64,000 bases of DNA from an uncultured Collinsella sp. (GCA_934621295.1 CAKTVB010000002.1:310001-374000), one strand, 5' to 3'. Positions 8,128 to 17,556 are shown, counted from the stretch's first letter. Notes: generated by a model from the letters alone, not told the origin. A program made the numbers and translations.

Positions 8128-9492
8128 CTATTCCGCCGGATCCGAAACGACGGGCGCCCGGCCGCTACGATCGCGTTCGCTTTGCTCAAAACGCCATTGC
8201 TCCCATCCCCTGCCGTCAGGCTTCCAAAACGCCCCTCGATCAAGCCCCTCGGGGAGATAGCGTTGATTGACCCAGCCCTCGGGGTAGTCATGAGGATACA
8301 GATAGGGCCCATAGGAATCGGATCCGGGGCGATGGCGATCGCGCAAGTGGGAGGGCACCTCGCGAAGACCGCTCGAGTGCACGTCAGCCAAAGCAGCATC
8401 TATCGCCGCCTCACACGCGTTCGACTTGGGAGCAAGCGCCACATAGAGCGCAGCCTGCGCAAGATTGATGCGGCACTCCGGATACCCAATGACCTCAGCA
8501 GACTTAAAAGCGGCCTCGGCGATCAAAAACGCCTGCGGATCGGCATTGCCCACGTCCTCGGAGGCCTGGATCATAATACGTCGAGCGATAAATTTGGGGT
8601 CCTCGCCCGCATCAATCATTCGCGCCAGCCAGTAAACCGTCGCGTCAGGATCGCTTCCGCGCATGGACTTAATGAAGGCGGAGATGATGTCATAGTGCAT
8701 ATCGCCGTCTTTATCGTAGGTAAAACCCCGACGCGGATTTGCGATCTTCACATCATCAACGGTAATGGGAATAGGGTTCGAGGAATCCTTCTCACCATCT
8801 TGTCCATGATCAGACGTAAGCGAAACTTCACTTGCAAGCTCGAGCGTCGTGAGGGCCGAGCGCGCATCCCCCGCGGCAAGCATGCAAATAGCTTCGATAG
8901 CGTCGTCCGAAACGGAAAAAGCGCCATCAAGACCCTTAGGCGAGACGATGGCATGGCGAACAATGCGAGCGATATCCTCATCGGCGAGATGCTCGAGCTC
9001 AACAACGCGTCCGCGCGAGAGAAGGGCGGAATTGACCTCAAAGTAAGGGTTTTCCGTCGTGGCGCCGATCATGACCACGGTACGGTCCTCAACGGCATGG
9101 AGCAGAGCGTCTTGCTGTGAGCGAGAAAAGCGATGAATCTCGTCAATGAACAAAATGGTGCGCCGATCATAGGTAAGCAGGCGATGCTTTGCCTCTTCGA
9201 TTTCGCGACGCAGATCCTTTACCGAGCCGGTGACGGCAGAGACCTCTACGAATTCGCTCCTCGTGTGCTTAGCGATGATATGCGCAAGCGTCGTCTTGCC
9301 CGTACCGGCCGGACCATACAAAATCACACTGGACAAAACATCATGTTCGATGGCGCGACGCAACCAGGAACCGGGACCGACGGCCTTATCCTGACCAACA
9401 TATTCGTCCAAAGACTCCGGGCGCATCCGAACGGCAAGAGGTGCGTGCTTGAGCGAGCGTTCCCGCTGGGCTGAAGAAAACAGAGTGTCCAT
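8128..9492 (-). CDS. rarA: Replication-associated recombination protein A (RarA/MgsA AAA ATPase)
   Basis: A 454-residue clamp-loader-like AAA+ ATPase acting at stalled replication forks. The Walker A is GPAGTGKTTLA, the Walker B is ILFIDEIHRFSR, sensor 1 lies in IGATTENPYFEVN, and the C-terminal half contains YWLARMIDAGEDPKFIARR and the tetramerisation region typical of RarA/WRNIP1. Length is normal. It starts 2 bases after dgt with no obvious Shine-Dalgarno site, so translation may depend on coupling to dgt. The C-terminus (VVSDPAE) is short and hydrophilic. Confidence 0.95.
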   Translation of the reverse strand: MDTLFSSAQRERSLKHAPLAVRMRPESLDEYVGQDKAVGPGSWLRRAIEHDVLSSVILYGPAGTGKTTLAHIIAKHTRSEFVEVSAVTGSVKDLRREIEEAKHRLLTYDRRTILFIDEIHRFSRSQQDALLHAVEDRTVVMIGATTENPYFEVNSALLSRGRVVELEHLADEDIARIVRHAIVSPKGLDGAFSVSDDAIEAICMLAAGDARSALTTLELASEVSLTSDHGQDGEKDSSNPIPITVDDVKIANPRRGFTYDKDGDMHYDIISAFIKSMRGSDPDATVYWLARMIDAGEDPKFIARRIMIQASEDVGNADPQAFLIAEAAFKSAEVIGYPECRINLAQAALYVALAPKSNACEAAIDAALADVHSSGLREVPSHLRDRHRPGSDSYGPYLYPHDYPEGWVNQRYLPEGLDRGAFWKPDGRGWEQWRFEQSERDRSGRAPVVSDPAE

Positions 9493-9494
9493 AA

Positions 9495-10736
9495 TTACTG
9501 CTCGTTGATATAGGTTCGACGGGGAAATTCAAGTTCAGGGAAGAGCTTGCAGGCAAGTTCGGTGAAGTAACTATCGGACATGCTCGCGATATAGTCCACG
9601 ACCGTCTGGTTGAGGTCGCTTTGCCAATCGTAAGAGCGACCGTAATGAGACAGGGCACGCTCGATGCGGGCGATATGGTGACGATAGATATAGCTCGACG
9701 TATCTCCGCGCTTAAGGTCGGCAAGGAAATGCTCGTACATGAGCTCGAATGCGCGCGTGAGCATCTCGGAACGCTCTTCCTCAACCCCCGCCGAAAGATA
9801 GATCTTGCTATAGTTCTCGGTTTTGGCGCGGGAAAGCTCGCAGAAGAGCCCCTCGCTCATCTCGATATGATCCTTGCCGTAGCTGTTTTCGATGATATCG
9901 ACCGAAGCGTGCGACAAAATCCAAGAGTTATATAGGCTTCCAAATCCATCATCGAAGGCATCTTCATCCAACAGACCCGCCTCGATGGCGTCTTGCCGGT
10001 CGCGCCCAACGTAAGCGATGATATCGGAAATGCGCACGACGCACCCCTCGAGAGTCGCCGGGCAGAGCGTCTTGATATAGCCGAAGTCCTCGGTATAACA
10101 CGATTCCATGACCGAATCGAAGGCATCGAAAGAAGAAAGCCCCGACAGGCGAAACGCGCGCTGCTCGTATTCACCGTTATGGGTGAGGACACCATCGAGC
10201 GTTTGGAGCGACACGTTGCGACCAAAGAGCGTGTCGAGAACACGCACCGAGTGGACATTGTGGTAAAACGACCGCCCCGTATGAGCTTGCAACAGCTCGT
10301 GCAAACGACGCTCCCCCGCATGACCGAACGGAGTATGGCCAAGGTCATGCCCCAGCGCTATGGCTTCGATAAGATCGCAGTTAAGGCCCAAAGCAGCGCC
10401 GATATCACGAGCGATGCGCGAAACAAGCTGGACGTGAAGGCCGCGGCGAGACAGGTCATCGTTGCTGCGAAGACTAAAGACCTGGGTCTTGCCGTTCAGG
10501 CGATTATAGGCAGGAAGATGGATAATCTTCTCGATATCACGCACGAACGGAGGGCGAAAAATGGTGGAAGCATCCCGAGAGCGAGGAAAACGCCGAATGA
10601 CATCGCCGTCATCGCAACGGTACGGATTGACCCAACCGCTGACGCGATTCTCGTCCATTTGCTCAAGCAGATCGTCGCTGAGCGTCTCTGGCATGTCGAG
10701 AAGACGGGCGTGCAAGCCCTGTGCGGAATCACTCAT
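9495..10736 (-). CDS. dgt: dGTPase-like HD-domain triphosphohydrolase
   Basis: This 413-residue protein has the HD hydrolase signature ALGHDLGHTPFGHAGE, with upstream RLNGKTQVFSL (the R..KTQVF segment of dGTPase-like proteins). It should hydrolyse dNTPs to deoxynucleosides and tripolyphosphate and so influence dNTP pools, although substrate preference in this subfamily varies. The ATG at 10736 is preceded by AAGGGATGG. It is followed almost immediately by rarA, a pairing that fits DNA replication maintenance. Confidence 0.9.
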   Translation of the reverse strand: MSDSAQGLHARLLDMPETLSDDLLEQMDENRVSGWVNPYRCDDGDVIRRFPRSRDASTIFRPPFVRDIEKIIHLPAYNRLNGKTQVFSLRSNDDLSRRGLHVQLVSRIARDIGAALGLNCDLIEAIALGHDLGHTPFGHAGERRLHELLQAHTGRSFYHNVHSVRVLDTLFGRNVSLQTLDGVLTHNGEYEQRAFRLSGLSSFDAFDSVMESCYTEDFGYIKTLCPATLEGCVVRISDIIAYVGRDRQDAIEAGLLDEDAFDDGFGSLYNSWILSHASVDIIENSYGKDHIEMSEGLFCELSRAKTENYSKIYLSAGVEEERSEMLTRAFELMYEHFLADLKRGDTSSYIYRHHIARIERALSHYGRSYDWQSDLNQTVVDYIASMSDSYFTELACKLFPELEFPRRTYINEQ

Positions 10737-10770
10737 GAACCATCCCTTCGTCCTGCACCATCATCGCATA

Positions 10771-11244
10771 TCAAAGAATTAATGCACAGGATTCAAACAA
10801 TATGAGGGCCAAGACAAAAGACGGGACGAGAAACGGAAGGAACGGAGCGTGTGTACGCGAACGAACCCAACAAAACAGGCAAAGGAATAAACATGCGATG
10901 CCGAGTGCCGCAAATGCGCACAGCGGATGAATCAACAGCATGGAAAAGAAAACCTTGATATCCCCCATGCCAAATCCAGCGCTGCCCCTTGCACGACGCC
11001 ACAAAAGCTCGAAAGCTGCCAACAGCAAAAGGAGCACCACAGCCAAAACAAGGCGATGAACAAATGCGCGTTCAGAGATAGAAAACCCCAAAAGCGCCGA
11101 CGACGATAGGGCCAAAGAGATCGCGAGACCGTTAGGACAACGATTCGTCCGAGCGTCGCAAACTGCAGCTGCAGCCGCTAAGCACAGATAGATGATGAAA
11201 AAGACTAGTCGCACTGTCCCAATAGTCATCATGACTGCATGCAC
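10771..11244 (-). CDS. Small A24-type prepilin peptidase (TadV/CpaA-like)
   Basis: A 157-residue, highly hydrophobic protein with about five membrane segments. It has the two aspartate motifs of type IV prepilin peptidases: VCDARTNRCPN near residue 29 and the signature GMGDIK near residue 96. It lacks the N-terminal methyltransferase domain of large PilD enzymes and so resembles TadV/CpaA. Its substrate would be a prepilin or pseudopilin, but no pilus or Tad gene is present in the window. The start is uncertain: I list the ATG at 11244, three bases after AAAGGGGG, with ATGs at 11232 and 11229 as alternatives. Confidence 0.85.
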   Translation of the reverse strand: MHAVMMTIGTVRLVFFIIYLCLAAAAAVCDARTNRCPNGLAISLALSSSALLGFSISERAFVHRLVLAVVLLLLLAAFELLWRRARGSAGFGMGDIKVFFSMLLIHPLCAFAALGIACLFLCLFCWVRSRTHAPFLPFLVPSFVLALILFESCALIL

Positions 11245-11317
11245 CCCCTTTCATACGCGCAAAACTGCACGGTATGTACCCCGAAGACGCGATGAGAGAC
11301 AGGTGGGCCTCAAAATA

Positions 11318-12613
11318 CTACTGAGCGCCTTCCATAACCTCGTCGAGTGTGACAGCAACTTCATGAGGCGTGGGGACCCAGTCGACCTTAAGGAACAAAG
11401 CGGCAACCGTAAGGGGGATGTAGGAGAACATGAACAGCGGGAACGTGAAGAGATTCGTAACGATACGCCACTTCTGCTTGCAGTGGATATGGCTAAACTC
11501 CGCGATCGTCGTGAGCAAACCCATGACAAAAAACGTCCCGTACATGTAGGCAAGCGTCATAAGAATGGAGCCAAAACACATGCCCAGCTCACGGTCGGTT
11601 GCCAAAAAGCCATGCGAAAGCGAACCTACGAGCATGAACGTACCGTTGGCAAGAATCGAGATGAGCGTCAACAGCATGCCCGGCGCAATCGTCATCATAA
11701 GGTCGTACGCGGCAAAACGCCTAAAGTGAAACAGCGATTTGAGCAGATGGCCACCGTAAGTAAAAAAGACCTGGTAGAAGCCTTTAGTCCAGCGCATGCG
11801 CTGCTTCCATGAAGCCGAAAACGTAACAGGTTGCTCATCATAGAACTCAGCGGGCGCATATCCGATGCGCACACCGTGAACAGCGCAGAAAGTAGAAAAC
11901 TGGATGTCCTCGGTAAGCGTATGGAAATCCCAACCATGCATGCCTTCGATAATCTTAGAAGAGACCAGGTAGCCCGAACCAGAAACGGCACACGAGGTCT
12001 TGCAGATCATGCGCGAATTGTTGAGGAAGCGAGCCTCGCGCAAAAACCACGTCGCATAAGCAGCAGAAATCCAGGAGCTTCCGAAATTCTTGGAATTGCG
12101 GTAGCTCGTCAGTGCAAGGTATCCCTGATCAAACGCATCGTTCATGATCTTCACGTAATCACGGGAGAGCAGGTTATCGGCATCGAAAATAAAGAACGCT
12201 TCATACGCATCTGGATATTCGCTAAGAATGCGATCAAAGCCGTAGTCCATAACCCAGCTCTTGCCTTTGCGTGCAAGGTCATTGCGCTCGTACACGATAG
12301 CTCCTGCATCGCGGGCGGCCTGAGCAGTGTTGTCGGTACAGGCGTCTGCCACGACGAAAATATCAATGAGCTCGGAAGGGTAATCCTGCTCCTTGATTGA
12401 CTTTACCAAGTTCGCGATGACGGGCTCCTCGTTATGAGCCGCAATAAAGAAGGCATAGCGATGCTGCTTGCGGGCAGGCGGGAGCTTAACCTCGCCGTGA
12501 AAAAGTCCGATAAGGAAAAAGACGACCTGATAGAGAAAACAAAGGCCAAACAAGCTACCGACAATAAAGTTAAAGGCGACGATCGGCGTCATGCCGGAGA
12601 AATCAAATGTCAT
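11318..12613 (-). CDS. Membrane family-2 glycosyltransferase
   Basis: A 431-residue processive-type GT2 enzyme. One transmembrane helix (about residues 13-37) precedes the GT-A domain (YAFFIAAHNEEPVIANLV). Catalytic motifs are FIFDADNLL (DxD), the TED of FHTLTEDIQ, and KQRMRWTKG (QxxRW type). Three to four C-terminal membrane helices follow. This is the architecture of cellulose, hyaluronan or N-acetylglucosaminyl polymer synthases, so it probably makes or extends a surface polysaccharide or glycolipid; donor and product cannot be read from sequence. No other polysaccharide genes are adjacent. Confidence 0.85.
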   Translation of the reverse strand: MTFDFSGMTPIVAFNFIVGSLFGLCFLYQVVFFLIGLFHGEVKLPPARKQHRYAFFIAAHNEEPVIANLVKSIKEQDYPSELIDIFVVADACTDNTAQAARDAGAIVYERNDLARKGKSWVMDYGFDRILSEYPDAYEAFFIFDADNLLSRDYVKIMNDAFDQGYLALTSYRNSKNFGSSWISAAYATWFLREARFLNNSRMICKTSCAVSGSGYLVSSKIIEGMHGWDFHTLTEDIQFSTFCAVHGVRIGYAPAEFYDEQPVTFSASWKQRMRWTKGFYQVFFTYGGHLLKSLFHFRRFAAYDLMMTIAPGMLLTLISILANGTFMLVGSLSHGFLATDRELGMCFGSILMTLAYMYGTFFVMGLLTTIAEFSHIHCKQKWRIVTNLFTFPLFMFSYIPLTVAALFLKVDWVPTPHEVAVTLDEVMEGAQ

Positions 12614-12700
12614 CGAGAACCTCGAGATATATCAAAATAAGCGAACAGCATTAAAGTCTAACGCAGGCAGCAACGCAGATGGTGAAGCTTATGTGCTCGC

Positions 12701-13714
12701 TCATACGTACATGTTGAGTTGAGGGATGATGCGCTCCCCTGCCTCCGTGCGACCCATAGAGCGATCTTCGAGCTCATCGAGAGCGGCAGAAAGATCCCAG
12801 GGCAACTCATCGGTACAAGCGACGGTCTCCCCCGTCACCGGATGCGTAAAACGAACGCTCCAGGAATGAAGGAACTGGCGATCAAGTCCCAAATCGGCAC
12901 GACCGGCATTGCGCTTACCGTACAGTGGGTCGCCCACAAGCGGATGATTGATATGGCGCATGTGCACGCGAATCTGATGCGTGCGCCCGGTATACAGATG
13001 GCATTCGACAAGCGTGTAGCCGTCGTCTCCGCGTTGTGCCTCAAAACGCTCAAGCACCTGAAACGTGGTAATGGCCTGGCGCGCAAACGGATCGTCGGAT
13101 ACCGCCATCTTCACGCGGTCGCGCGTGGAGCGAGCGATACCGGTGTTGATGGTTCCGGAGTCAAGCGAGATGTATCCGTGGCACAAGGCGATATAGCGAC
13201 GGTCAAGCGTGCGCGTGCGGATAAGATTTTGCAATTCGCGCTGCGTGTCGTCGTCCTTTGCCGCAAGCATGAGACCCGAGGTATCGCGGTCCAAACGATG
13301 CACGATACCAGGGCGATCTTCTCCTTGGACTGTGCCCAGATGATCGATTCCGCAGTGATATACGAGTGCATTGGCGAGCGTGCCCGAATCATGTCCATGA
13401 GCTGGGTGACATACGAGACCACGTTGCTTGGACAAAACGATCAGGTAATCATCCTCATAGCGAATATCCAGAGGAATCGCTTGGGGGATAATCTCGGTAG
13501 ATTCATCGATATCGGGCAGTTCTACGGAAATTCGATCGCCAGCGCAAACGGCGTATTTCTTAGAAGCACAGGTCTCACCGTTCACATCGACGGAGCCGGC
13601 CTCGAGCAAACGTGCGCAGGCGGAACGCGAGGGCATGCCCGACTGAGCGCCAAGATAGGCATCAATACGCGAACCGGCATCGGCAGAATCAACCAAATAA
13701 TGCATGTCAGCCAT
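12701..13714 (-). CDS. RluA/RluD-family 23S rRNA pseudouridine synthase
   Basis: A 337-residue enzyme with an N-terminal S4 RNA-binding domain (SRIDAYLGAQSGMPSRSACARLLEAG) and the catalytic RluA domain with GIVHRLDRDTSGLMLAAK, which contains the catalytic Asp. Length and domain order match RluD, which modifies 23S rRNA helix 69, but paralogue specificity cannot be proven. Its ATG overlaps the lspA stop by one base (TGATG). The lspA-rluD order is common in bacteria and supports the call. Confidence 0.92.
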   Translation of the reverse strand: MADMHYLVDSADAGSRIDAYLGAQSGMPSRSACARLLEAGSVDVNGETCASKKYAVCAGDRISVELPDIDESTEIIPQAIPLDIRYEDDYLIVLSKQRGLVCHPAHGHDSGTLANALVYHCGIDHLGTVQGEDRPGIVHRLDRDTSGLMLAAKDDDTQRELQNLIRTRTLDRRYIALCHGYISLDSGTINTGIARSTRDRVKMAVSDDPFARQAITTFQVLERFEAQRGDDGYTLVECHLYTGRTHQIRVHMRHINHPLVGDPLYGKRNAGRADLGLDRQFLHSWSVRFTHPVTGETVACTDELPWDLSAALDELEDRSMGRTEAGERIIPQLNMYV

Positions 13715-14304
13715 CAGGAGTCGCCCTTCTTACGAGATGCACGTTTCGCCTCACGCTTTGCTCGCGCCTGCGCATCGCGACGGTTGAGCTCTGCAGTCGC
13801 ATCGACCTTATTGGCGGGAGAAAAGAAGGTAAACCCAATGAAGGCCAGGACGACTCCAACGGTGATGCCGATATCGGCAACATTGAAGACGGGGAAATCG
13901 ATGAACTCCGTGGCAAAAAAATCGACGACATAACCGCATGTCAAACGATCGATGGCATTGCCCACAGCGCCACCCACCACCATGGCAAGACCAATAACCT
14001 CAAGACGCGAGAGCAGCGGAGTCTTCCATAGATACCATACCGTAGCGGCAATTACCGCCAGGGCAAGCAGGACAAAAGCCCCGCCCAACCCTTCACCGAG
14101 CGAAAACGCTGCACCGATGTTTTGAACATAGTCAAGGCGAATCACGCCCGGTATAAGCTCGGGACCAGGCTTACCCAAGACGAGAACGTTTCGCACAACC
14201 GCTTTGGTAATCTGATCGAGCACCAAAAAGAGAGCAGAAACGCCAGCGGCAGTGGTAAAACGCCACACACGATTGGGGCTCATTTCGGGCTGTTGCTGTT
14301 TCAT
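13714..14304 (-). CDS. lspA: Lipoprotein signal peptidase (signal peptidase II)
   Basis: A 196-residue polytopic aspartic protease that removes the signal peptide from diacylglyceryl-modified prolipoproteins. Four membrane helices are visible. The catalytic aspartates are in GGAVGNAIDRL and FPVFNVADIGIT, both intact. The C-terminus has a basic extension of about 30 residues (RRDAQARAKREAKRASRKK) beyond the usual end. It forms a coupled pair with the pseudouridine synthase gene and is separated from ileS by a strong terminator, so it needs its own promoter in the 111-base gap. Confidence 0.96.
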   Translation of the reverse strand: MKQQQPEMSPNRVWRFTTAAGVSALFLVLDQITKAVVRNVLVLGKPGPELIPGVIRLDYVQNIGAAFSLGEGLGGAFVLLALAVIAATVWYLWKTPLLSRLEVIGLAMVVGGAVGNAIDRLTCGYVVDFFATEFIDFPVFNVADIGITVGVVLAFIGFTFFSPANKVDATAELNRRDAQARAKREAKRASRKKGDS

Positions 14305-14344
14305 TCATACTCCTTGCCAGCAGTTTTTCTGCAAAACCATATCA

Positions 14345-14379
14345 CACAAAAGGGGGCCACCGATGAAATCGATGACCCC
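14345..14379 (-). terminator. Rho-independent terminator of ileS
   Basis: On the minus strand a 12-bp stem (GGGGTCATCGAT paired with ATCGGTGGCCCC, two G-U pairs) closes a 3-base loop and is followed, after one extra C, by TTTTGTGTG. It lies 37 bases after the ileS stop and upstream of lspA. Confidence 0.85.
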
Positions 14380-14415
14380 TCGACATGCACATAAAAGAAT
14401 GCGGATACGATACCG

Positions 14416-17220
14416 CTACTCCCCCAATGCGGCGGCGCAACGGGCGCAGATATGCTCGTGAGCACCATACGTCGTAACATCGGTGCGGTAGTTCCAGCAA
14501 CGGTCGCAGCATTCGCCATCGGCAGGTTCGACCGTAGCGCACAGTTCATCGCCGAATGTCAGCTCAACGGCAGAGACAATGTAGAACTCGGCAAGGTCAA
14601 CGGCTTTGTCGCCGCAAAGCAGATCATACATCTCGACAGGAACGGTCGCCTTAACCTTAACCTGCTGGCTCTTGGTGAAGGTGCCGGCAGCACGAGCCTC
14701 TTCGAGCGCCTTGGTGACGACAGAACGAAGCTCAAGCGAAGCCTCGAGGATGCCCTCGAACTCATTGGCCTCTTCGAGGGTGATGGGACCCTTGTACCAA
14801 TCGAGCAAAGCCGCGTACTTCTGGTTGTCCACAATGCCTGCGGGAGCATATGCCATAACCTCATCGGTGGTATAGGCAAGGATGGGCTGCATATCGCGCA
14901 GCAGCATGGAAAGCAGCTCTGCGAGCACGGTCTGAGCACTGCGGCGCTCGAGAGAACCAAGCTTCTCGCAGTACAGGCGATCTTTCAGAGCGTCCAGATA
15001 GACATTGGAGAGCTCGGTGACCACGAAGTCGTACAGAGCGCGGTAAGCGCGCGGGAACTCATAAGAGGCATAAGCGTCATCGACCTCGGCCTGAACCTGA
15101 GTCAGGCGGGCAACCATGAGCTTGTCAAGCGGCATAAGCTCGTCAAAGGCGACGCGGTCATGCTCAGGATCAAACTGTCCCTCGAGCTCGGAGAGCAAGA
15201 AGCGATAGGTATTTCGGAAACGACGATATGCATCGGAGGTGCGGGCGAGGATCTCGTGGTCGATGGAGACATCGGAGCTGGTGTCAACCGAGGCCACCCA
15301 CAGGCGGATGATGTCGGCACCCATCTCGTCGCAGACCTTGTTAGGGTCGATCACGTTGCCAAGCGACTTGGACATCTTACGGCCCTTGCCGTCCAGCGTG
15401 AAGCCCTGCGAGACAACCGCCTTGTACGGAGCGATGTCATTCGTGCCCACAGAAGTGAGAAGCGAGCTTTGGAACCATCCGCGATGCTGGTCGGAACCCT
15501 CAAGATAGACATCGGCAGGGTACTGCAGCTCGTCACGATACTCGCAGACGGCCTTCCAGGAAACGCCGGAATCCCACCACACATCGAGGATGTCGCGGTC
15601 GGTCTTGAGATGGTGGCCGCCGCACTTGGGGCAGACGCAGGCGTCACCCAGGTAGCTTGCCGGCTCATCGGTAAACCAGGCGTCAGAGCCCTTCTCGTGG
15701 AAGAGCTTGATCACAGCGTCGAGCGTATCGTCATTCATGACCTTTTCGCCGCAATCGGCGCAGGTATAGCTCGGAATAGGCACGCCCCAGTTGCGCTGGC
15801 GCGAAATGCACCAGTCAGGACGCTGCTCGACCATGGCGCCGATACGATTGGCGGCGTGTGCCGGGTACCACTTCACATGGTTCTTGATCTGATCGGCAGC
15901 AGTCTCGCGCAGGCCGGTCTTGTCCATAGAGACGAACCACTGGTCGGTGGCGCGGAAAAGAACCGGATGCTTGCAGCGCCAGCAGTGAGGATAGCTGTGC
16001 GTGATCTTCTTCTCCATCACAAGCGTGCCGCGCTCGCGAAGGAACTCGATGATGTGCGGATTGGCCTCATCGGTATCCATACCGCTGAAGGGGCCGCCGC
16101 AGCCAAACTCATCACCGACATAGAACTTGCCGTCGTCGTCGACCGGCATGCAGATATCCATGCCCTCCTTGACGCAGACATAGTAGTCGTCGGCACCATG
16201 GCCAGGCGAGTTGTGGACGATACCGGTACCGTCTTCGGTGCCAACGTAGTCGGCAAGAAGCGCCACACCCTCGATACCGTCAAAGACAGGCTGCTTGTAG
16301 TGCAGGTGATAGAAGACTTCGGCATCGACAACGTAATCGGCGCCATCGACCTGAACCGGGGTGTACTCCCAGCCAAACTGCTCGCAGCAAGAAGGAGCGA
16401 GCTTCTCGAGCATGATCTCGGCGCGACCGTCGTGCTCGACCGCGACGTACTTCTCGCCGGGCTTGAGGGACACGGCCTGGTCGGACGGAATGGTCCACGG
16501 GGTCGTGGTCCAGATGATGAAGTCGACCGGGCCATCGAAAGCCTCCAGGCCCGCAGGTTTGCTCGTAAGCTCAAAGCGGACGAAGATGGAAGGAGAGGTC
16601 TCGTCGGAGTACTCGATCTCGGCTTCGGCAAGCGCGGTATGGCAGTGCTTGCACCAGTGGACGGGCTTATGACCGCGATAGATCATGCCGCGGTCGAACA
16701 TGGCCTTGAAGACCTCGATGTCGGCGGCATCATGCTGGTGATAAAGCGTCAGGTACGGATTATCCCAGTCGCCAAGCACGCCCAGGCGACGGAAGCCGGC
16801 CTTCTGGAGTTCGATGTTCTCGACAGCGAACTCGTTGCAGAGCTCGCGGATCTTCGCCACCGGAGTCTCATTGAACTTAGCGGTGCCGAGCTTCTCCTCG
16901 ACCTTGTGCTCGATAGGCTGGCCATGGCAATCCCAACCGGGGACATACGGGGTCTCATAGCCCTGCATTGCCTGATAGCGGTTGATGATGTCCTTGGAGA
17001 TCTTGTTCATGGCATGGCCGATGTGAATCGGGCCGTTAGCATACGGGGGACCATCGTGCAGGACGAACTTCTTGTGTCCCTCGTTCTTTTTCAAAACCTG
17101 CTCATAGACCTTGTTGTCCTGCCAGTCCTTGAGACGCTTGGGCTCGGACTTGGAAAGACCGGCGCGCATGGGAAAACCAGTCTTAGGCAGGTTCATGGTC
17201 TGCTTGTACTCGTTGGCCAC
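14416..17220 (-). CDS. ileS: Isoleucyl-tRNA synthetase
   Basis: A 934-residue class I synthetase for tRNA-Ile. It has the HIGH motif in GPIHIGHAMNK, the CP1 editing domain with WTTTPWTIPSDQAV, KMSKS in GRKMSKSLGNVIDP, and a C-terminal zinc finger (CDRCWNYR with HICARCAAALGE), as in bacterial-type IleS. I chose the GTG at 17220, because GAAAGGGG lies 5 bases upstream and the family's usual N-terminus (ANEYKQTMNLPKTGFPMRAGL) follows; a 16-residue upstream extension is unlikely. Expression is controlled by the T-box leader immediately upstream. Confidence 0.97.
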   Translation of the reverse strand: MANEYKQTMNLPKTGFPMRAGLSKSEPKRLKDWQDNKVYEQVLKKNEGHKKFVLHDGPPYANGPIHIGHAMNKISKDIINRYQAMQGYETPYVPGWDCHGQPIEHKVEEKLGTAKFNETPVAKIRELCNEFAVENIELQKAGFRRLGVLGDWDNPYLTLYHQHDAADIEVFKAMFDRGMIYRGHKPVHWCKHCHTALAEAEIEYSDETSPSIFVRFELTSKPAGLEAFDGPVDFIIWTTTPWTIPSDQAVSLKPGEKYVAVEHDGRAEIMLEKLAPSCCEQFGWEYTPVQVDGADYVVDAEVFYHLHYKQPVFDGIEGVALLADYVGTEDGTGIVHNSPGHGADDYYVCVKEGMDICMPVDDDGKFYVGDEFGCGGPFSGMDTDEANPHIIEFLRERGTLVMEKKITHSYPHCWRCKHPVLFRATDQWFVSMDKTGLRETAADQIKNHVKWYPAHAANRIGAMVEQRPDWCISRQRNWGVPIPSYTCADCGEKVMNDDTLDAVIKLFHEKGSDAWFTDEPASYLGDACVCPKCGGHHLKTDRDILDVWWDSGVSWKAVCEYRDELQYPADVYLEGSDQHRGWFQSSLLTSVGTNDIAPYKAVVSQGFTLDGKGRKMSKSLGNVIDPNKVCDEMGADIIRLWVASVDTSSDVSIDHEILARTSDAYRRFRNTYRFLLSELEGQFDPEHDRVAFDELMPLDKLMVARLTQVQAEVDDAYASYEFPRAYRALYDFVVTELSNVYLDALKDRLYCEKLGSLERRSAQTVLAELLSMLLRDMQPILAYTTDEVMAYAPAGIVDNQKYAALLDWYKGPITLEEANEFEGILEASLELRSVVTKALEEARAAGTFTKSQQVKVKATVPVEMYDLLCGDKAVDLAEFYIVSAVELTFGDELCATVEPADGECCDRCWNYRTDVTTYGAHEHICARCAAALGE

Positions 17221-17264
17221 GAATACCCCTTTCGTATACACACGGACGCTCTCGCGTCCTTTGG

Positions 17265-17556
17265 GCACAAAAAATGCGCCCGTCCCTACCAGCTGGGACG
17301 AAGCGCTCTCATGCGGTGTAGCCGCTCATGCTCTTCGTTTAACCACCCAGCTTAGATGCGCAGACATACCAGACATGCCCTGCATCCGATACTCGGCTGG
17401 TCTATATCGGCGACCATCCCGGCGACGTCTACTGAGGATATGCTCCCGTTGGGGCCGCAGCTCCGGGGTGATTTTCATACGGGCGCGCACGCCGGACTCT
17501 CAGCCATGGTCCGGCTCTCTGATGTGCGCGTGTGACCGACTACTCATCCCCATCAA
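17265..17556 (-). promoter_or_regulatory. T-box leader (tRNA-Ile sensing) of ileS
   Basis: The roughly 290-base untranslated leader of ileS has T-box architecture. Stem I is closed by GGGG (17551-17548) and CCCC (17468-17465), encloses the AGUA-type internal loop, and presents AUC as specifier codon at 17472-17470 (context GAAAATCACC), matching tRNA-Ile(GAU). The T-box sequence AGCTGGGTGGTTAAACGAAG at 17352-17333 contains UGGU (17345-17342), able to pair with the ACCA end of uncharged tRNA-Ile. AGCTGGG and CGAAG can pair with CCCAGCT and CTTCG of the terminator's 5' arm to form the antiterminator. The layout is that of a transcription-attenuating T-box. Confidence 0.88.
17269..17306 (-). terminator. 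Regulated terminator of the ileS T-box
   Basis: GCGCTTCGTCCC pairs with GGGACGGGCGC (one bulged C, two G-U pairs) around an 8-base loop, followed by A and six T on the minus strand. The 5' arm and loop are shared with the antiterminator, so folding should depend on uncharged tRNA-Ile. Confidence 0.85.

Noticed and set aside
14452..17355. A 967-codon open frame on the plus strand opposite ileS
   Set aside because: It mirrors a complete isoleucyl-tRNA synthetase gene and runs through its T-box leader; no ribosome-binding site or domain supports it.
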